Of a stretch of DNA of 64,000 nucleotides, positions 8,543-17,652 are shown one piece after another (position 1 is the first letter of the stretch; each line of letters begins with the position of its first letter). This stretch comes from Dyella amyloliquefaciens (GTDB lineage Bacteria; Pseudomonadota; Gammaproteobacteria; Xanthomonadales; Rhodanobacteraceae), in the NCBI RefSeq assembly GCF_004296575.1, contig NZ_SAYT01000001.1:372001-436000 (forward strand). The letters are read 5' to 3'. The notes beneath the pieces are model-generated. The model did not search any database, had not been told where the DNA came from, and was given only the letters and a program-made list of their open reading frames with translations. The position numbers and the translations under genes are program-made.

Positions 8543-10153
8543 ATGAACTTCAGGTTTGGTCGTGACGGTCAGCTGCGGATTCCACCGGCGCTCTGGCTGC
8601 TCCTGCTGCTGCCACTGCTGGCGGTGTTACCCCCGGTACCCATCGATGAAACGCGTTACCTGAGCATTGCTTGGGAGATGCGCCAGACCGGAAGCTGGGT
8701 CACGCTGCATCTCAACGGTTCGCCGTACTTCGACAAGCCACCGCTGCTGTTCTGGTTGTTGAACCTGGGCTGGAGCGCACTGGGCGTTTCGTTATGGTCT
8801 TCGCGCGCCCTCGTCGTGCTGTGCGGCGTCGGCTGTGTTGCCCTGTGCCAGCGGCTGGAAAAGCGGCTGTCGCCCGATGCTTCCGGGCAGGCGCCGTGGC
8901 TGTTGTTGGGGCTCATCTTCCTGGCGCTGTTCACCGGCGTGGTGATGTTCGACGTGCTGCTGTGCCTGTGCGTGCTGCTCGGATTCGTCGCCATCGCGGA
9001 CTACGCGCAGGAAGGGCGCACCGGTGCGCTGTGGTGGCTGTTCATGGCCAGCGCGTTCGGCCTGCTCGCGAAAGGCCCCGTGATGCTGCTGCATCTCGCT
9101 GGTCCGATTCTTATTGCGCCATGGTGGACGGCCAGCGGCCCACGCGCTTCCTGGCGTCGCGTGTTGACGATGCTGCTGGTGGCGCTGCTCGGCGGGTTGC
9201 CGGTACTGGGGTGGGCATGGGCTGCCGTCCATCACCTCAGCACAGCGGATGCCGACAATCTCCTGCTTCGCCAGACGGCGGGACGCGTGGTGCAGAGCTT
9301 CGCGCACAATCGCCCGATCTGGTGGTACCTGCCGTGGACACTGGTGTTGCTGCTGCCGTGGCCGCTGTTGCTTCGCTGGCGCCGTCTGGCGAGTGCCGTG
9401 CGTGGTTCGCGTCTGTCCCGTGCAGCACGCTTCGGTCTGTGCGCTTCCGTGCCAGGGCTGATCGCGTTCTGCGTGGTCAGCGGCAAGCAACTGCACTATC
9501 TGCTGCCCCTGCTGCCGGGCGCGACCATCCTGCTTGGCGCGTGGTTGAGGGGCGAGCCCACCCTGCTGGACATTCGACGGATGTGGGTGCTGATTGCTGC
9601 GGTTGCCGGCGTACTGGCCTGGGCGATGTTCGGCCACGAACCCCTCGGGCGCGGCATCCTCGAGCGCCCCACGGTGATATGGCTCTATCTGCTGGCGGCA
9701 GGACTGCTGGTCTTGAGCATCATTGGCATGCTCGTGGGCAGGCGTCTTCGCGTCGAACAGCAGGCGGCGATCGTGGCCTTGCTGCTGGCGCTCGCCCTGT
9801 TGCCACTGGTGCGGCTGCAGGTGCTGGGTGCCCTGGATACACGCGACGTGGCGCGCCGCGTGACGGCGCTGCAGGCGCAGGGGGTGCTGGTGGCTCGTGT
9901 GCCGAACGACCCCGGCTTGATCACCTTCCTCGCGCGTCTGCCTGCGCCGCTACCCGAAGCGAGCGAACCCTCGGACTGGGCCAGGGAGCATCCCAACGGC
10001 ATCCTGCTGGCTTATGAGGGACGCGGTGCGGCGCCCGACGGCACGCAGAACGCGGTACGGCTGGCGAACGGCTGGGTGGGGTTGATGCCGTCGTCGGTGG
10101 CCCTGTCTAACGCATCGGTGCTCGATCGCGCAGCACCTCCCCCGGGGGATTGA
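8543..10153 (+). CDS. ArnT-like family 39/83 glycosyltransferase
   Basis: A polytopic inner-membrane enzyme of about 536 residues from the chosen ATG. Its first periplasmic loop has PIDETRYLSIAWEM, matching the catalytic-Asp DETRY motif of ArnT and protein O-mannosyltransferases. Next comes PYFDKPPLLFWL, also a family signature, followed by some ten more hydrophobic helices. Such enzymes move a sugar from an undecaprenyl-phosphate carrier to lipid A or another envelope acceptor; the acceptor here is unknown. An in-frame ATG at 8444 would add 33 polar residues encoded by the hairpin downstream of the pump, which I regard as non-coding. It is followed by a convergent gene. Confidence 0.82.
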   Translation: MNFRFGRDGQLRIPPALWLLLLLPLLAVLPPVPIDETRYLSIAWEMRQTGSWVTLHLNGSPYFDKPPLLFWLLNLGWSALGVSLWSSRALVVLCGVGCVALCQRLEKRLSPDASGQAPWLLLGLIFLALFTGVVMFDVLLCLCVLLGFVAIADYAQEGRTGALWWLFMASAFGLLAKGPVMLLHLAGPILIAPWWTASGPRASWRRVLTMLLVALLGGLPVLGWAWAAVHHLSTADADNLLLRQTAGRVVQSFAHNRPIWWYLPWTLVLLLPWPLLLRWRRLASAVRGSRLSRAARFGLCASVPGLIAFCVVSGKQLHYLLPLLPGATILLGAWLRGEPTLLDIRRMWVLIAAVAGVLAWAMFGHEPLGRGILERPTVIWLYLLAAGLLVLSIIGMLVGRRLRVEQQAAIVALLLALALLPLVRLQVLGALDTRDVARRVTALQAQGVLVARVPNDPGLITFLARLPAPLPEASEPSDWAREHPNGILLAYEGRGAAPDGTQNAVRLANGWVGLMPSSVALSNASVLDRAAPPPGD

Positions 10154-10162
10154 GGGTCAGCG

Positions 10163-10183
10163 CATGCCGTGGCGAACGGCATG
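10163..10183. terminator. Hairpin between convergent genes
   Basis: An 8-bp stem (CATGCCGT at 10163-10170 with ACGGCATG at 10176-10183, loop GGCGA) fills the 39-bp gap between the glycosyltransferase and the diguanylate cyclase, which converge. It could stop or trim transcripts from both sides. No T-run is present. Confidence 0.5.
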
Positions 10184-10192
10184 AGCGATCCG

Positions 10193-12022
10193 TCAGTGGG
10201 GAAGGTCGGCGAGCCGCTCGCTGTGTATGGCCTCGTGCGTGACGGCTTCGCCGGTAGCGGCGTCCATGTCATCGCCGTAAACCACGCGATTGCGGCCGTC
10301 GCGCTTGGCTTGATAGAGCGCGTTGTCGGCGTCGATCATCAGCTGGCGCAGTTCGTAGCCGCTGCGATCGGTGCAGGCGATACCGAAGCTGGCGGAAATC
10401 ACCACGTGACGGGTTTCGCCCCATAGCGGCGTCGCGGCAATGGCCTGGCGGATCCGGTCCGCGCGATCCAGTGCCTGTCGGGCACTGCAGTCGGGGAACA
10501 GGATGGCAAACTCCTCGCCACCGAGGCGACCAAAGATGTCGTTGCTATGCAGGTGCTGCTGGCATGCCGCCACGGCGCGCTTGAGCACCAGATCGCCAAT
10601 GACGTGGCCGTGCGTATCGTTGACCAGCTTGAAGTGGTCCAGGTCCATCAACACCAGGCACGCGCTGCGCGTGCCTCGCGCAGCCTGCCGCAGGATTTGT
10701 TCCGCTTCATCCACGAAATGCTGGCGGCTGCAGATGTGGGTGAGACTGTCCTGCGTGGCCAGTCGCTTGAAGCGCATTTGCGAGCGCTTGATGCGCAGCA
10801 GCCAGAAGGCAATCGATGCAAGCACGGTCAGCAGCAGGGCGATATACAGCCGGCTGGTTTCCATGGCCTTGTGGTCAAGCTGGCGCTGCAGCTGCAGGAT
10901 CTGGTTCTGGCGATTAAGCGTGTCTACCTGCGTTCTCTTGGCAAGGACCTGCTGCTTGATGGACTCGTAGGCCAGCGCACTGGCATTCACGTCGTTGAGA
11001 TAGCCTTTGTCCACCTCCATGTATTTCTCATGGTAGGTCAGAGCTTCGCGCGCATGGCCAAGGCGATTCTCGATCCGGTACAGCAGCTCATAAGCCTGCC
11101 GCAGTGGTTCGCTGTAAGCGTCCTCGACCTTCCCCTCGATAGTGGCCAAAGCGAACTTGCGCGCCTTGGGCATGTCGCCTTGAGCAAAATAGCCATTGGC
11201 CAGAAGTACGTTGAAGTACTGCATCAGGCCGGGGAACTTGAAGCCCTGAACTTCGGCGTAGTGCTCTTCAAGAAGATGGATGGCGTCTTCGGCGTGGCCT
11301 TTCTGGAGGTGGAGCGTGGCCAGATCGGTGCGCAGGGCATTGGCGTAGACGGCATCACCGCCCGCTATGCAAAGGTCGACACCTTGCTGGAGCTGTACGG
11401 GCGTCAACTGCGTGCTGCCGCTCTGAAAGAGTGCGTGTAGCTTGAAATACGTCGCGTGGCAGGCGTTCTTGTCTGGCGGAACGTTCTGCAGCATCTCATT
11501 GGCGGCTTCGATGGCCTGCTCGTAATGATGCGAGATCACCAGGAACTGGGCGGCCTCGCCGATGGCGGCGTAGCGAGCATCTACGTCCGAAACCTGTGGG
11601 AGCAGCTCAGTCATGCGATTGAGCTGGATAAACCCTTCCTCGTAACGATGCGCAAAGCCGGAAATATTGACCATGGTGGCCAATGCGCGCAGGCGCAACG
11701 CAGGATCGGGCGCCTGATCGGCAATGGTCCGCAATGCGGAAAAGGCTTTGGATTCGCTCCCGTCGAAAGCGGCCTGCCACGCCTCGAGATAGCGCAGCGC
11801 CCACTGTTCGTCGACGGGTAGGTTGTCGGCTACCTGGTGGAGCTGCGCGACGATCCTGAGAAATTCGTCGTGGTTCGTCGTCTTGATGCTGATGGCGCGT
11901 TGCAGGAGTTGCCCAGGCGGTTCCTGCGTGGGCATGGCATGCACAGCCATACCCACGCAGATGCCCGTGAAAGCGATAACGCTTCCCAAGAGCTGCCGGC
12001 ACGTTCTGCCTTGCCAGGGCAT
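10193..12022 (-). CDS. TPR-GGDEF diguanylate cyclase
   Basis: A 609-residue protein with a signal peptide (about 1-30, ending AVHA). An alpha-helical region of some 350 residues with TPR-like repeats is probably periplasmic. A coiled stretch, a transmembrane helix near 393-412 and a cytoplasmic GGDEF domain follow. The active-site loop is GGEEF at 501-505, preceded by DLDHFKLVNDTHGH, so c-di-GMP synthesis is expected. The inhibitory RxxD site is absent: the position reads HSND, with no arginine. The gene starts 8 bp after the putative borosin precursor stop on the same strand, so the two are probably co-transcribed. This ties a second-messenger enzyme to a peptide-modification locus by position only. 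Confidence 0.88.
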   Translation of the reverse strand: MPWQGRTCRQLLGSVIAFTGICVGMAVHAMPTQEPPGQLLQRAISIKTTNHDEFLRIVAQLHQVADNLPVDEQWALRYLEAWQAAFDGSESKAFSALRTIADQAPDPALRLRALATMVNISGFAHRYEEGFIQLNRMTELLPQVSDVDARYAAIGEAAQFLVISHHYEQAIEAANEMLQNVPPDKNACHATYFKLHALFQSGSTQLTPVQLQQGVDLCIAGGDAVYANALRTDLATLHLQKGHAEDAIHLLEEHYAEVQGFKFPGLMQYFNVLLANGYFAQGDMPKARKFALATIEGKVEDAYSEPLRQAYELLYRIENRLGHAREALTYHEKYMEVDKGYLNDVNASALAYESIKQQVLAKRTQVDTLNRQNQILQLQRQLDHKAMETSRLYIALLLTVLASIAFWLLRIKRSQMRFKRLATQDSLTHICSRQHFVDEAEQILRQAARGTRSACLVLMDLDHFKLVNDTHGHVIGDLVLKRAVAACQQHLHSNDIFGRLGGEEFAILFPDCSARQALDRADRIRQAIAATPLWGETRHVVISASFGIACTDRSGYELRQLMIDADNALYQAKRDGRNRVVYGDDMDAATGEAVTHEAIHSERLADLPH

Positions 12023-12030
12023 GATGTAGC

Positions 12031-12339
12031 TCAGGCCAGCGCGATGCGTGCGCGGCTGACGACGGAAGCAGCAAGCGCATCCTTGCTTTCTCCGCCTTCC
12101 TCTTCGCCTTCCTCTTCTTCTTCCTCTTCCTCGCGGCCTGGATTCTCGAGGACATGGAACATCGGCTGCTGTTGATCCAGCAGCGCGTAAAGATCGGAAG
12201 TGCTTCTAGCAATGATCGCAGCCCCGACAGCAGAGTCGACCTGCGACTCCACAAGCGCCTGTGCAATATCTTCCTGCGAAGCATGACGCAGCTGCGCGTC
12301 TGCCCCAAGGCGCTCAAGAAACTCGATAACGCTCGACAT
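12031..12339 (-). CDS. Putative borosin precursor peptide (SonA-like)
   Basis: A 102-residue protein with three visible parts. Residues 1-55 are an amphipathic helical leader opening MSSVIEFLERLGADAQLR, the kind of short helical domain that split borosin methyltransferases bind. Residues 58-68 (QPMFHVLENPG) are a hydrophobic stretch that I take as the candidate core for backbone N-methylation. Residues 70-84 are an acidic run with eight consecutive glutamates, followed by a basic/alanine tail ending ARIALA. The gene lies 150 bp downstream of the methyltransferase gene and 8 bp upstream of the cyclase, all on one strand. No cleavage site is obvious. A Nif11-type leader is the main alternative reading; the adjacent methyltransferase favours a borosin. 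Confidence 0.75.
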   Translation of the reverse strand: MSSVIEFLERLGADAQLRHASQEDIAQALVESQVDSAVGAAIIARSTSDLYALLDQQQPMFHVLENPGREEEEEEEEGEEEGGESKDALAASVVSRARIALA

Positions 12340-12423
12340 GGCTTAGTTTTCCCCTGATGGTCGTTTAAAGCGACACACCCCCCTGACTTGCCGTTCCCCT
12401 CTCCCCGGGGAGTACTGGGAGAA

Positions 12424-12472
12424 GGCGATCATATCGCCCTTTTTTGCCGAAAGTGTCTACGTGACACTTTCG
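12424..12472. promoter_or_regulatory. Two hairpins between methyltransferase and precursor genes
   Basis: The 150-bp spacer between the two borosin genes contains a perfect 10-bp stem (CGAAAGTGTC at 12448-12457 with GACACTTTCG at 12463-12472, loop TACGT) and a 6-bp stem (GGCGAT/ATCGCC, 12424-12438). Six T residues lie between them on the plus strand. Read in the direction of the genes (minus), the big hairpin is followed by A residues, so it does not look like an intrinsic terminator. An RNA-processing or stability role is possible. Read on the plus strand, the small hairpin plus T-run could end an antisense transcript. Confidence 0.5.
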
Positions 12473-12489
12473 CTCCGCAGCTGGCCTGC

Positions 12490-13296
12490 TCAGTCCAGCG
12501 CCGGCGCCAGGTCCAGCGCGCTCAGCCGCATCTGGATCTCTGGATCGATCTGAAGCTCGCGCCCAGGCGGCACCGCGAGGGTATCGGACATGGTGAGATC
12601 GGCCTCGGGCAACCGGGAAATGGTCAGGCGCTCCATGCGTGGAGCTTGCAGTGGCAGGGTGACGGCCCGGTAGATGGTCACTTCGTGGTCGGCGGGGTAA
12701 TCACGCAACAGCACATCCACCAGCACCTGGCGATAGGCGGGGCCGGTAGCGAAGCGGCGCCCCGTCTGTTCGCCCGCCAGCCCGACCTGCCACAGGATCA
12801 GCCATGCACTGGGGTCCACGTTTCGCCGGAACAGCATGAACTGGGTCGTATCGAAATGCTGGCAACCCACCTTGCCGGGGTCGATGCCCAGGTCGGCATA
12901 CAGGCAGTCCTCGGAGGAAATGCCCGGTTCCATGTGAGCGGCATAGCCCTCTTCACGTGCCACCTTGATCGCACGGTGGGGTGCCCAGGCGAACACGCCC
13001 GGATGACCGTAGAACACGCCGCACACGCGCTTGCCTGCACGCACCTCCGTCATCATGGCTTCCACCATCTCGCGGTAGGTCTGCGGGCGTGGCTTGCCCT
13101 CGGCGTAGTAGGGCTGGAGGCTGCGCACGTCCGGGTTCATTTCCTTGAGCCAGAGCTCGACGATGCCGTCGGAAACGGCGGTGAAGACCACCTCCGCTTT
13201 CTCGATATGGCTGCGCGCCAGCGGGCTGATGTGCGAGCCCAGGGTGATGCCGATGCCCACGCAGGCGAGGCTTCCGTTCGGGGAGGTGCTGGTCAC
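12490..13296 (-). CDS. Borosin-type peptide N-methyltransferase (SonM-like)
   Basis: A 268-residue SAM-dependent enzyme of the tetrapyrrole-methylase fold. It opens NGSLACVGIGITLGSHISPLAR, followed by YYAEG at 63-67, R70, Y74, YGHPGVF at 96-102 and MEPGISSEDCLYADLG. This wording, including the Tyr/Arg set and the DPGKVGCQHFDTTQFM region, matches from memory the SonM family that methylates backbone amides of a separate precursor. True tetrapyrrole methylases differ in these segments. The GTG at 13296 is chosen because it gives SonM-like length and has CGGAG upstream. The reading frame stays open to 13599, but the extra 101 residues look non-coding. The proposed precursor lies directly downstream. 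Confidence in family is high; the product is unknown. Confidence 0.88.
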   Translation of the reverse strand: MTSTSPNGSLACVGIGITLGSHISPLARSHIEKAEVVFTAVSDGIVELWLKEMNPDVRSLQPYYAEGKPRPQTYREMVEAMMTEVRAGKRVCGVFYGHPGVFAWAPHRAIKVAREEGYAAHMEPGISSEDCLYADLGIDPGKVGCQHFDTTQFMLFRRNVDPSAWLILWQVGLAGEQTGRRFATGPAYRQVLVDVLLRDYPADHEVTIYRAVTLPLQAPRMERLTISRLPEADLTMSDTLAVPPGRELQIDPEIQMRLSALDLAPALD

Positions 13297-13759
13297 TGCC
13301 TTGTGCTCCGTGGTTGCGATGGGCCGTCGCTGGTTGCGCTCGGCTATCTCACCAGCATAAGGGCTGGGCTTTGCAACTCGCCAGATGGACGAATGGAAGG
13401 CTGCGAGTCCGGAGCATTGCCGACACCGTTCGTGTGGCCGGGGGCCGCGCTGCCATACCGCTTCGGTTATAAGGAAACCCGGTCCATGGACAGGATTCGC
13501 CGCAGATGAAACACCGCATCGTGCTCCGTCTGGACATGGCTGTCGCTGGTCTCGCGATGCTGCCTGTCTACGTCCAGCAAGAACGTGCGCCACTGGCACC
13601 CTCGCCGATCACGGCAGGTGCAGGGCAGGCACGGGCCACCTCCGCGACGCGCCAGGAGCCGCTGGCCTGCGCGGCTCGCGGCGCTAAAGGCGTAGTAAGC
13701 TCGTTGACCTCGAAACCATGCCGTGCGCCCTCTGCGCGCGGATAACGTGGAGTGCCGAA
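13297..13759. other. Intergenic gap, divergent promoter region
   Basis: These 463 bp separate the divergent methyltransferase and FAA-hydrolase genes and should hold both promoters. I see no clear sigma-70 pair. A 79-codon plus-strand frame (13506-13745, MKHRIVLRLDM...) is present, but it has no convincing ribosome site and a composition typical of chance frames. The remainder shows no strong hairpin or repeat. Confidence 0.4.
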
Positions 13760-14617
13760 ATGCGATTTTTGCGTTTTCAGCAGGGCAAGCGCCTGGGCCT
13801 CGCGGTGGATACCGGTGAGGGCTTCCGCGCCCGCTTCGAAGGAGAGCCCGAGCATCCGGGTGACGTCTCCGCCATCGCGCGGATGTCCGAGGCACAACGC
13901 GCGAGTACCGTCGATGGCTTGCGTGGCGGCGTGCGGGTCGACCCTGATGCCGTCACCCATCTTCCGCCGTGCGCGCACCCGGGCAAGATCATCTGCCTCG
14001 GACTCAACTATCGCGATCACGCCCACGAGTTCGACTCCAAGCCGCCAAGCTACCCGGCTGTGTTCGCGCGCTACGCATCGAGTTTGATCGGACACGGACA
14101 ATCGTTGGTGCGGCCGCGTGCCTCCAGCAAGTTCGACTACGAAGGCGAGTTGGCCGTGATCCTCGGCAGCGGTGGGCGCCACATCGACGAAAGCGAGGCG
14201 CTCGATCATGTGTTCGGCTATGCCGTGTTCAACGACAGCTCCATCCGCGATTACCAGATGCGCACGACGCAGTGGACCGTCGGCAAGAACTTCGACGGCA
14301 CGGGAGCATTCGGCCCGTGGGTGGTGACGGCGGACGAACTGCCGCCGGGCGGTGTGGGCCTGATGCTGGAAACGAAGCTCAATGGCGTGTCGATGCAACG
14401 CGCCCCCACCGATGGCATGATCTTCGGCGTGGCACAGACGATCGCCTTGCTCAGTGAAGCCATGACGCTGGATGCCGGCGACGTGCTCGTGATGGGCACG
14501 CCCTCCGGCGTGGGCTACGCGCGCCGGCCGCCGGTGTACATGAAGGTGGGCGATGTCTGCGAGGTCACCATCGAGCGCATCGGTACCTTGCGCAACCCGG
14601 TAGTGGACGAAGCCTGA
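13760..14617 (+). CDS. Fumarylacetoacetate hydrolase family protein
   Basis: A 285-residue enzyme of the FAH fold. The conserved core runs from ICLGLNYRDHAHEF near 75 through DYEGELAVILG (metal-binding acidic residues) and DSSIRDYQMRTTQWTVGKNFDG to GDVLVMGTPSGVGYAR near the C-terminus. Family members hydrolyse or decarboxylate beta-diketo acids in aromatic degradation, or act as oxaloacetate or acylpyruvate hydrolases; the substrate here is not decidable. The ATG at 13760 is preferred over an upstream ATG at 13718 because GGAG sits at good spacing before it and the family N-terminus MRFLRFQ begins there. It converges with the sedolisin gene. Confidence 0.9.
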   Translation: MRFLRFQQGKRLGLAVDTGEGFRARFEGEPEHPGDVSAIARMSEAQRASTVDGLRGGVRVDPDAVTHLPPCAHPGKIICLGLNYRDHAHEFDSKPPSYPAVFARYASSLIGHGQSLVRPRASSKFDYEGELAVILGSGGRHIDESEALDHVFGYAVFNDSSIRDYQMRTTQWTVGKNFDGTGAFGPWVVTADELPPGGVGLMLETKLNGVSMQRAPTDGMIFGVAQTIALLSEAMTLDAGDVLVMGTPSGVGYARRPPVYMKVGDVCEVTIERIGTLRNPVVDEA

Positions 14618-14632
14618 GCCTCTCGCGTCCGG

Positions 14633-14655
14633 GGAGCGCACGATCCATGCGCTCC
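14633..14655. terminator. Hairpin between FAA hydrolase and sedolisin genes
   Basis: An 8-bp stem (GGAGCGCA at 14633-14640 with TGCGCTCC at 14648-14655, 7-nt loop) sits in the 57-bp gap between two convergent genes. It is likely to trim or end both transcripts. There is no T-run. Confidence 0.5.
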
Positions 14656-14674
14656 TCGACGCTACGCGTGAGTG

Positions 14675-16240
14675 TCAGGAGGTGCCGGTCGGTGTCCCGC
14701 TTCCCGTCTTCATCGCCGCCAGAGCGGTCAGCAGCGCCTGTCCCTTCGGGCTGCCCAGGCCGGTACATGCATCCCAGCCCTTGCCTGCCTTGAAGCTGCC
14801 GTTGTTGCCGCTGGTGATGTCGTGGAACGCGGCAGCACCGATGGTGTAGAGCGCCTCATGCGGATCGCCCAGGCTTTGCCCGAGTTGCTGGTTGCAGCGC
14901 GCGATCAGTGCAGCCCACAACGGTGCGACGGCACTGGTGCCACCGATCACTTCATTCTGTCCGTCCACGCGCACCTGATAGCCGGTGACGGGATCGGCAT
15001 CGCCCGCGACATCGGGCACGCCGCGTCCAACGAAACCGTTGGTGCCTGCGGGAACCTTGGATGAGGCCTGCCATGCGGGCAGGGCGAAGCTCGCGCTGAC
15101 GCCGCCGCCGGTGGCACCCTCGTTGCTGGCCTGCTCGTTCCACACTGTTTCGCTCTTGATGGACGTGCCGCTCGCGGTGAGCTTGGTGCCGCCGCATGCC
15201 AGCACGAAGGGACTGGAGGCGGGGAAATCCACGTGCGGCTGGCCGTCGGTGTCGCCATCCGTCGAACCGCTGTCGCCACTGGCCGCCGTCACCGTGACAC
15301 CCAGCGCCACGGCATCCGCCAGCGCACTCTGCATGGCGGCGAGCGACGAGGCCGACCAGCTGTCCTCGGGCCCGCCCCAGCTGATGGAGATGACGGAGGG
15401 ATGCCGCGTCGCGTCGTGCGCGGCCTGCGAGATCGCTTCGTAGAAGCCCTGGTCGGTGTTGGGTGCGAAATACACGGCGATGGATGCGCCGCTGGCCAGC
15501 GAACCGATCACTTCCACATCGAGCATCACCTCGCCATCGGCATCGCCGCCCGGTTGGCTGGTGCCGCCGGCCACCGACACCACGTCGACGGTGGGAACCT
15601 TGGTGATGCCCAGCGTCTGCATGTACTGGGTGAAGTCCGCCGGCGTATAGCCACCGCCCAGTTCAAGGATGGCAACGGTCTGGCCCGTGCCATCGGTGCC
15701 ATCCGGGAAGGCATAGAACTGCCCGACCTGCGGTGGCGTGTAAGAGACGCCGCTCGCAGACGCGGCCAGCCGACGGAAATGCGGGCGGGCCACCGGGCGC
15801 TGGTCCAGGCCCAGCACGGCGATCACCGACGAAGAAATGTCCGACGGCAGCGCCGGCTTGTCGTGGCAGCCGATCATCGTCGGGCCCGCATCGCCCATCT
15901 GGTAGCTGCCCAGCTGCACGCCGAACGCCTGCTGCAGCTGCTGCGGCGTGCCGCGCAGGTGCATCACGCGCCGATGCAGTTCGCAGCCGGTTTCGGTGAG
16001 GCCGTGGCTCTGCGCGAAACTGCGCAGCTTCTCGGCGTCAGCGGGATCGGCGCCCCATTGCGCACCGAAATCCTCGCGCTTGCTGGCGGGCCGGTGCGGC
16101 CAGGCCGCAGGCGTGGGGTGATCGCCGCGGCGGCGCATCACCAGGGTGACATCGATGGGTTCGTTGCCTTGGTGGGGTCCCAGGTAGCGGGCTTCGGCAG
16201 CGAGTGGCCAATGGCTGGGTCGGGCGGTGGACTTGCTCAT
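14675..16240 (-). CDS. S53 family peptidase (sedolisin/kumamolisin type)
   Basis: A 521-residue serine-carboxyl peptidase with an N-terminal activation domain (about 1-160) and a subtilisin-fold catalytic domain. The catalytic set is visible: E237 and D241 in GEVMLDVEV, oxyanion-site D323 in SGDSGS, and nucleophile S436 in GGTSAVAPLWAAL. A C-terminal calcium-site-like region (DITSGNNGSFKAGKGWDACTGLGSP) is present. The ATG at 16240 follows a strong GAAGGAG; an upstream in-frame ATG at 16321 lacks one. No classical signal peptide is seen, which is common in kumamolisin-like proteins. It probably degrades protein at acid pH after export or autolysis. Confidence 0.92.
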   Translation of the reverse strand: MSKSTARPSHWPLAAEARYLGPHQGNEPIDVTLVMRRRGDHPTPAAWPHRPASKREDFGAQWGADPADAEKLRSFAQSHGLTETGCELHRRVMHLRGTPQQLQQAFGVQLGSYQMGDAGPTMIGCHDKPALPSDISSSVIAVLGLDQRPVARPHFRRLAASASGVSYTPPQVGQFYAFPDGTDGTGQTVAILELGGGYTPADFTQYMQTLGITKVPTVDVVSVAGGTSQPGGDADGEVMLDVEVIGSLASGASIAVYFAPNTDQGFYEAISQAAHDATRHPSVISISWGGPEDSWSASSLAAMQSALADAVALGVTVTAASGDSGSTDGDTDGQPHVDFPASSPFVLACGGTKLTASGTSIKSETVWNEQASNEGATGGGVSASFALPAWQASSKVPAGTNGFVGRGVPDVAGDADPVTGYQVRVDGQNEVIGGTSAVAPLWAALIARCNQQLGQSLGDPHEALYTIGAAAFHDITSGNNGSFKAGKGWDACTGLGSPKGQALLTALAAMKTGSGTPTGTS

Positions 16241-16398
16241 GGCGAACTCCTTCGGGGGAAGCGAAAGGAAGACTGCACCGACAAATGTGTCGAAGATGCC
16301 TTCGCAATTTGGTGCGTTCATGCATGATGCGGGTGGTTGGTCTCATCCGCCGCGTCAATGCGCTCCGCCGGCAAACCGGCGATGAGGCGCTAAAATGA

Positions 16399-17418
<1,020 letters not shown>

Positions 17419-17432
17419 TGGCGGCCCGCAGT

Positions 17433-17466
17433 CGCCGCTGAGCGCCTGCGCTGGCGCTCAGCGGCG
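17433..17466 (+). terminator. Strong hairpin after hemB
   Basis: A perfect 14-bp stem (17433-17446 with 17453-17466, CGCCGCTGAGCGCC, 6-nt loop) begins 14 bp after the hemB stop and is followed by TTGCTAGG. It is the probable hemB transcript end, although its T-run is weak. Confidence 0.65.
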
Positions 17467-17490
17467 TTGCTAGGCTCCTTGCCTGCCTCT

Positions 17491-17514
17491 GTGGGAGCGC
17501 ACCCTGTGCGCGAC
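17491..17514 (+). repeat. REP palindrome, G/T subtype
   Basis: A single copy of the dispersed REP unit in the form GTGGGAGCGCACCCT followed by GTGCGCGAC. Its inner GCGCAC/GTGCGC arms form a small hairpin. The gap from 17419 to 17652 otherwise holds only the hemB hairpin and no gene. Confidence 0.8.
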
Positions 17515-17652
17515 GGGCGCTTCAGGCGTCTCCGCTTAGGTGGCGCGAGCGATAGCGCCCTCTCCCTCCGGCGACCCGAAGGTAGTCCCTGTGGGAGAGA
17601 GAGCGGGTGCTCTCGCAGGTGCTGAATGATTGCGCGCTGCCACGCGCGTACG

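Noticed and set aside
12448-12472. The 10-bp hairpin as a Rho-independent terminator of the methyltransferase gene
   Set aside because: In the direction of the gene it is followed by A residues, not T, so it lacks the required U-tract.
13297-13599. N-terminal extension of the borosin methyltransferase to 13599
   Set aside because: The added 101 residues have no resemblance to the family and are Arg/Pro-rich. The GTG at 13296 gives the expected length and start.
13506-13745. 79-codon ORF upstream of the FAA hydrolase gene
   Set aside because: It has no good ribosome site, no hydrophobic or domain pattern beyond the first 20 residues, and chance-like composition.
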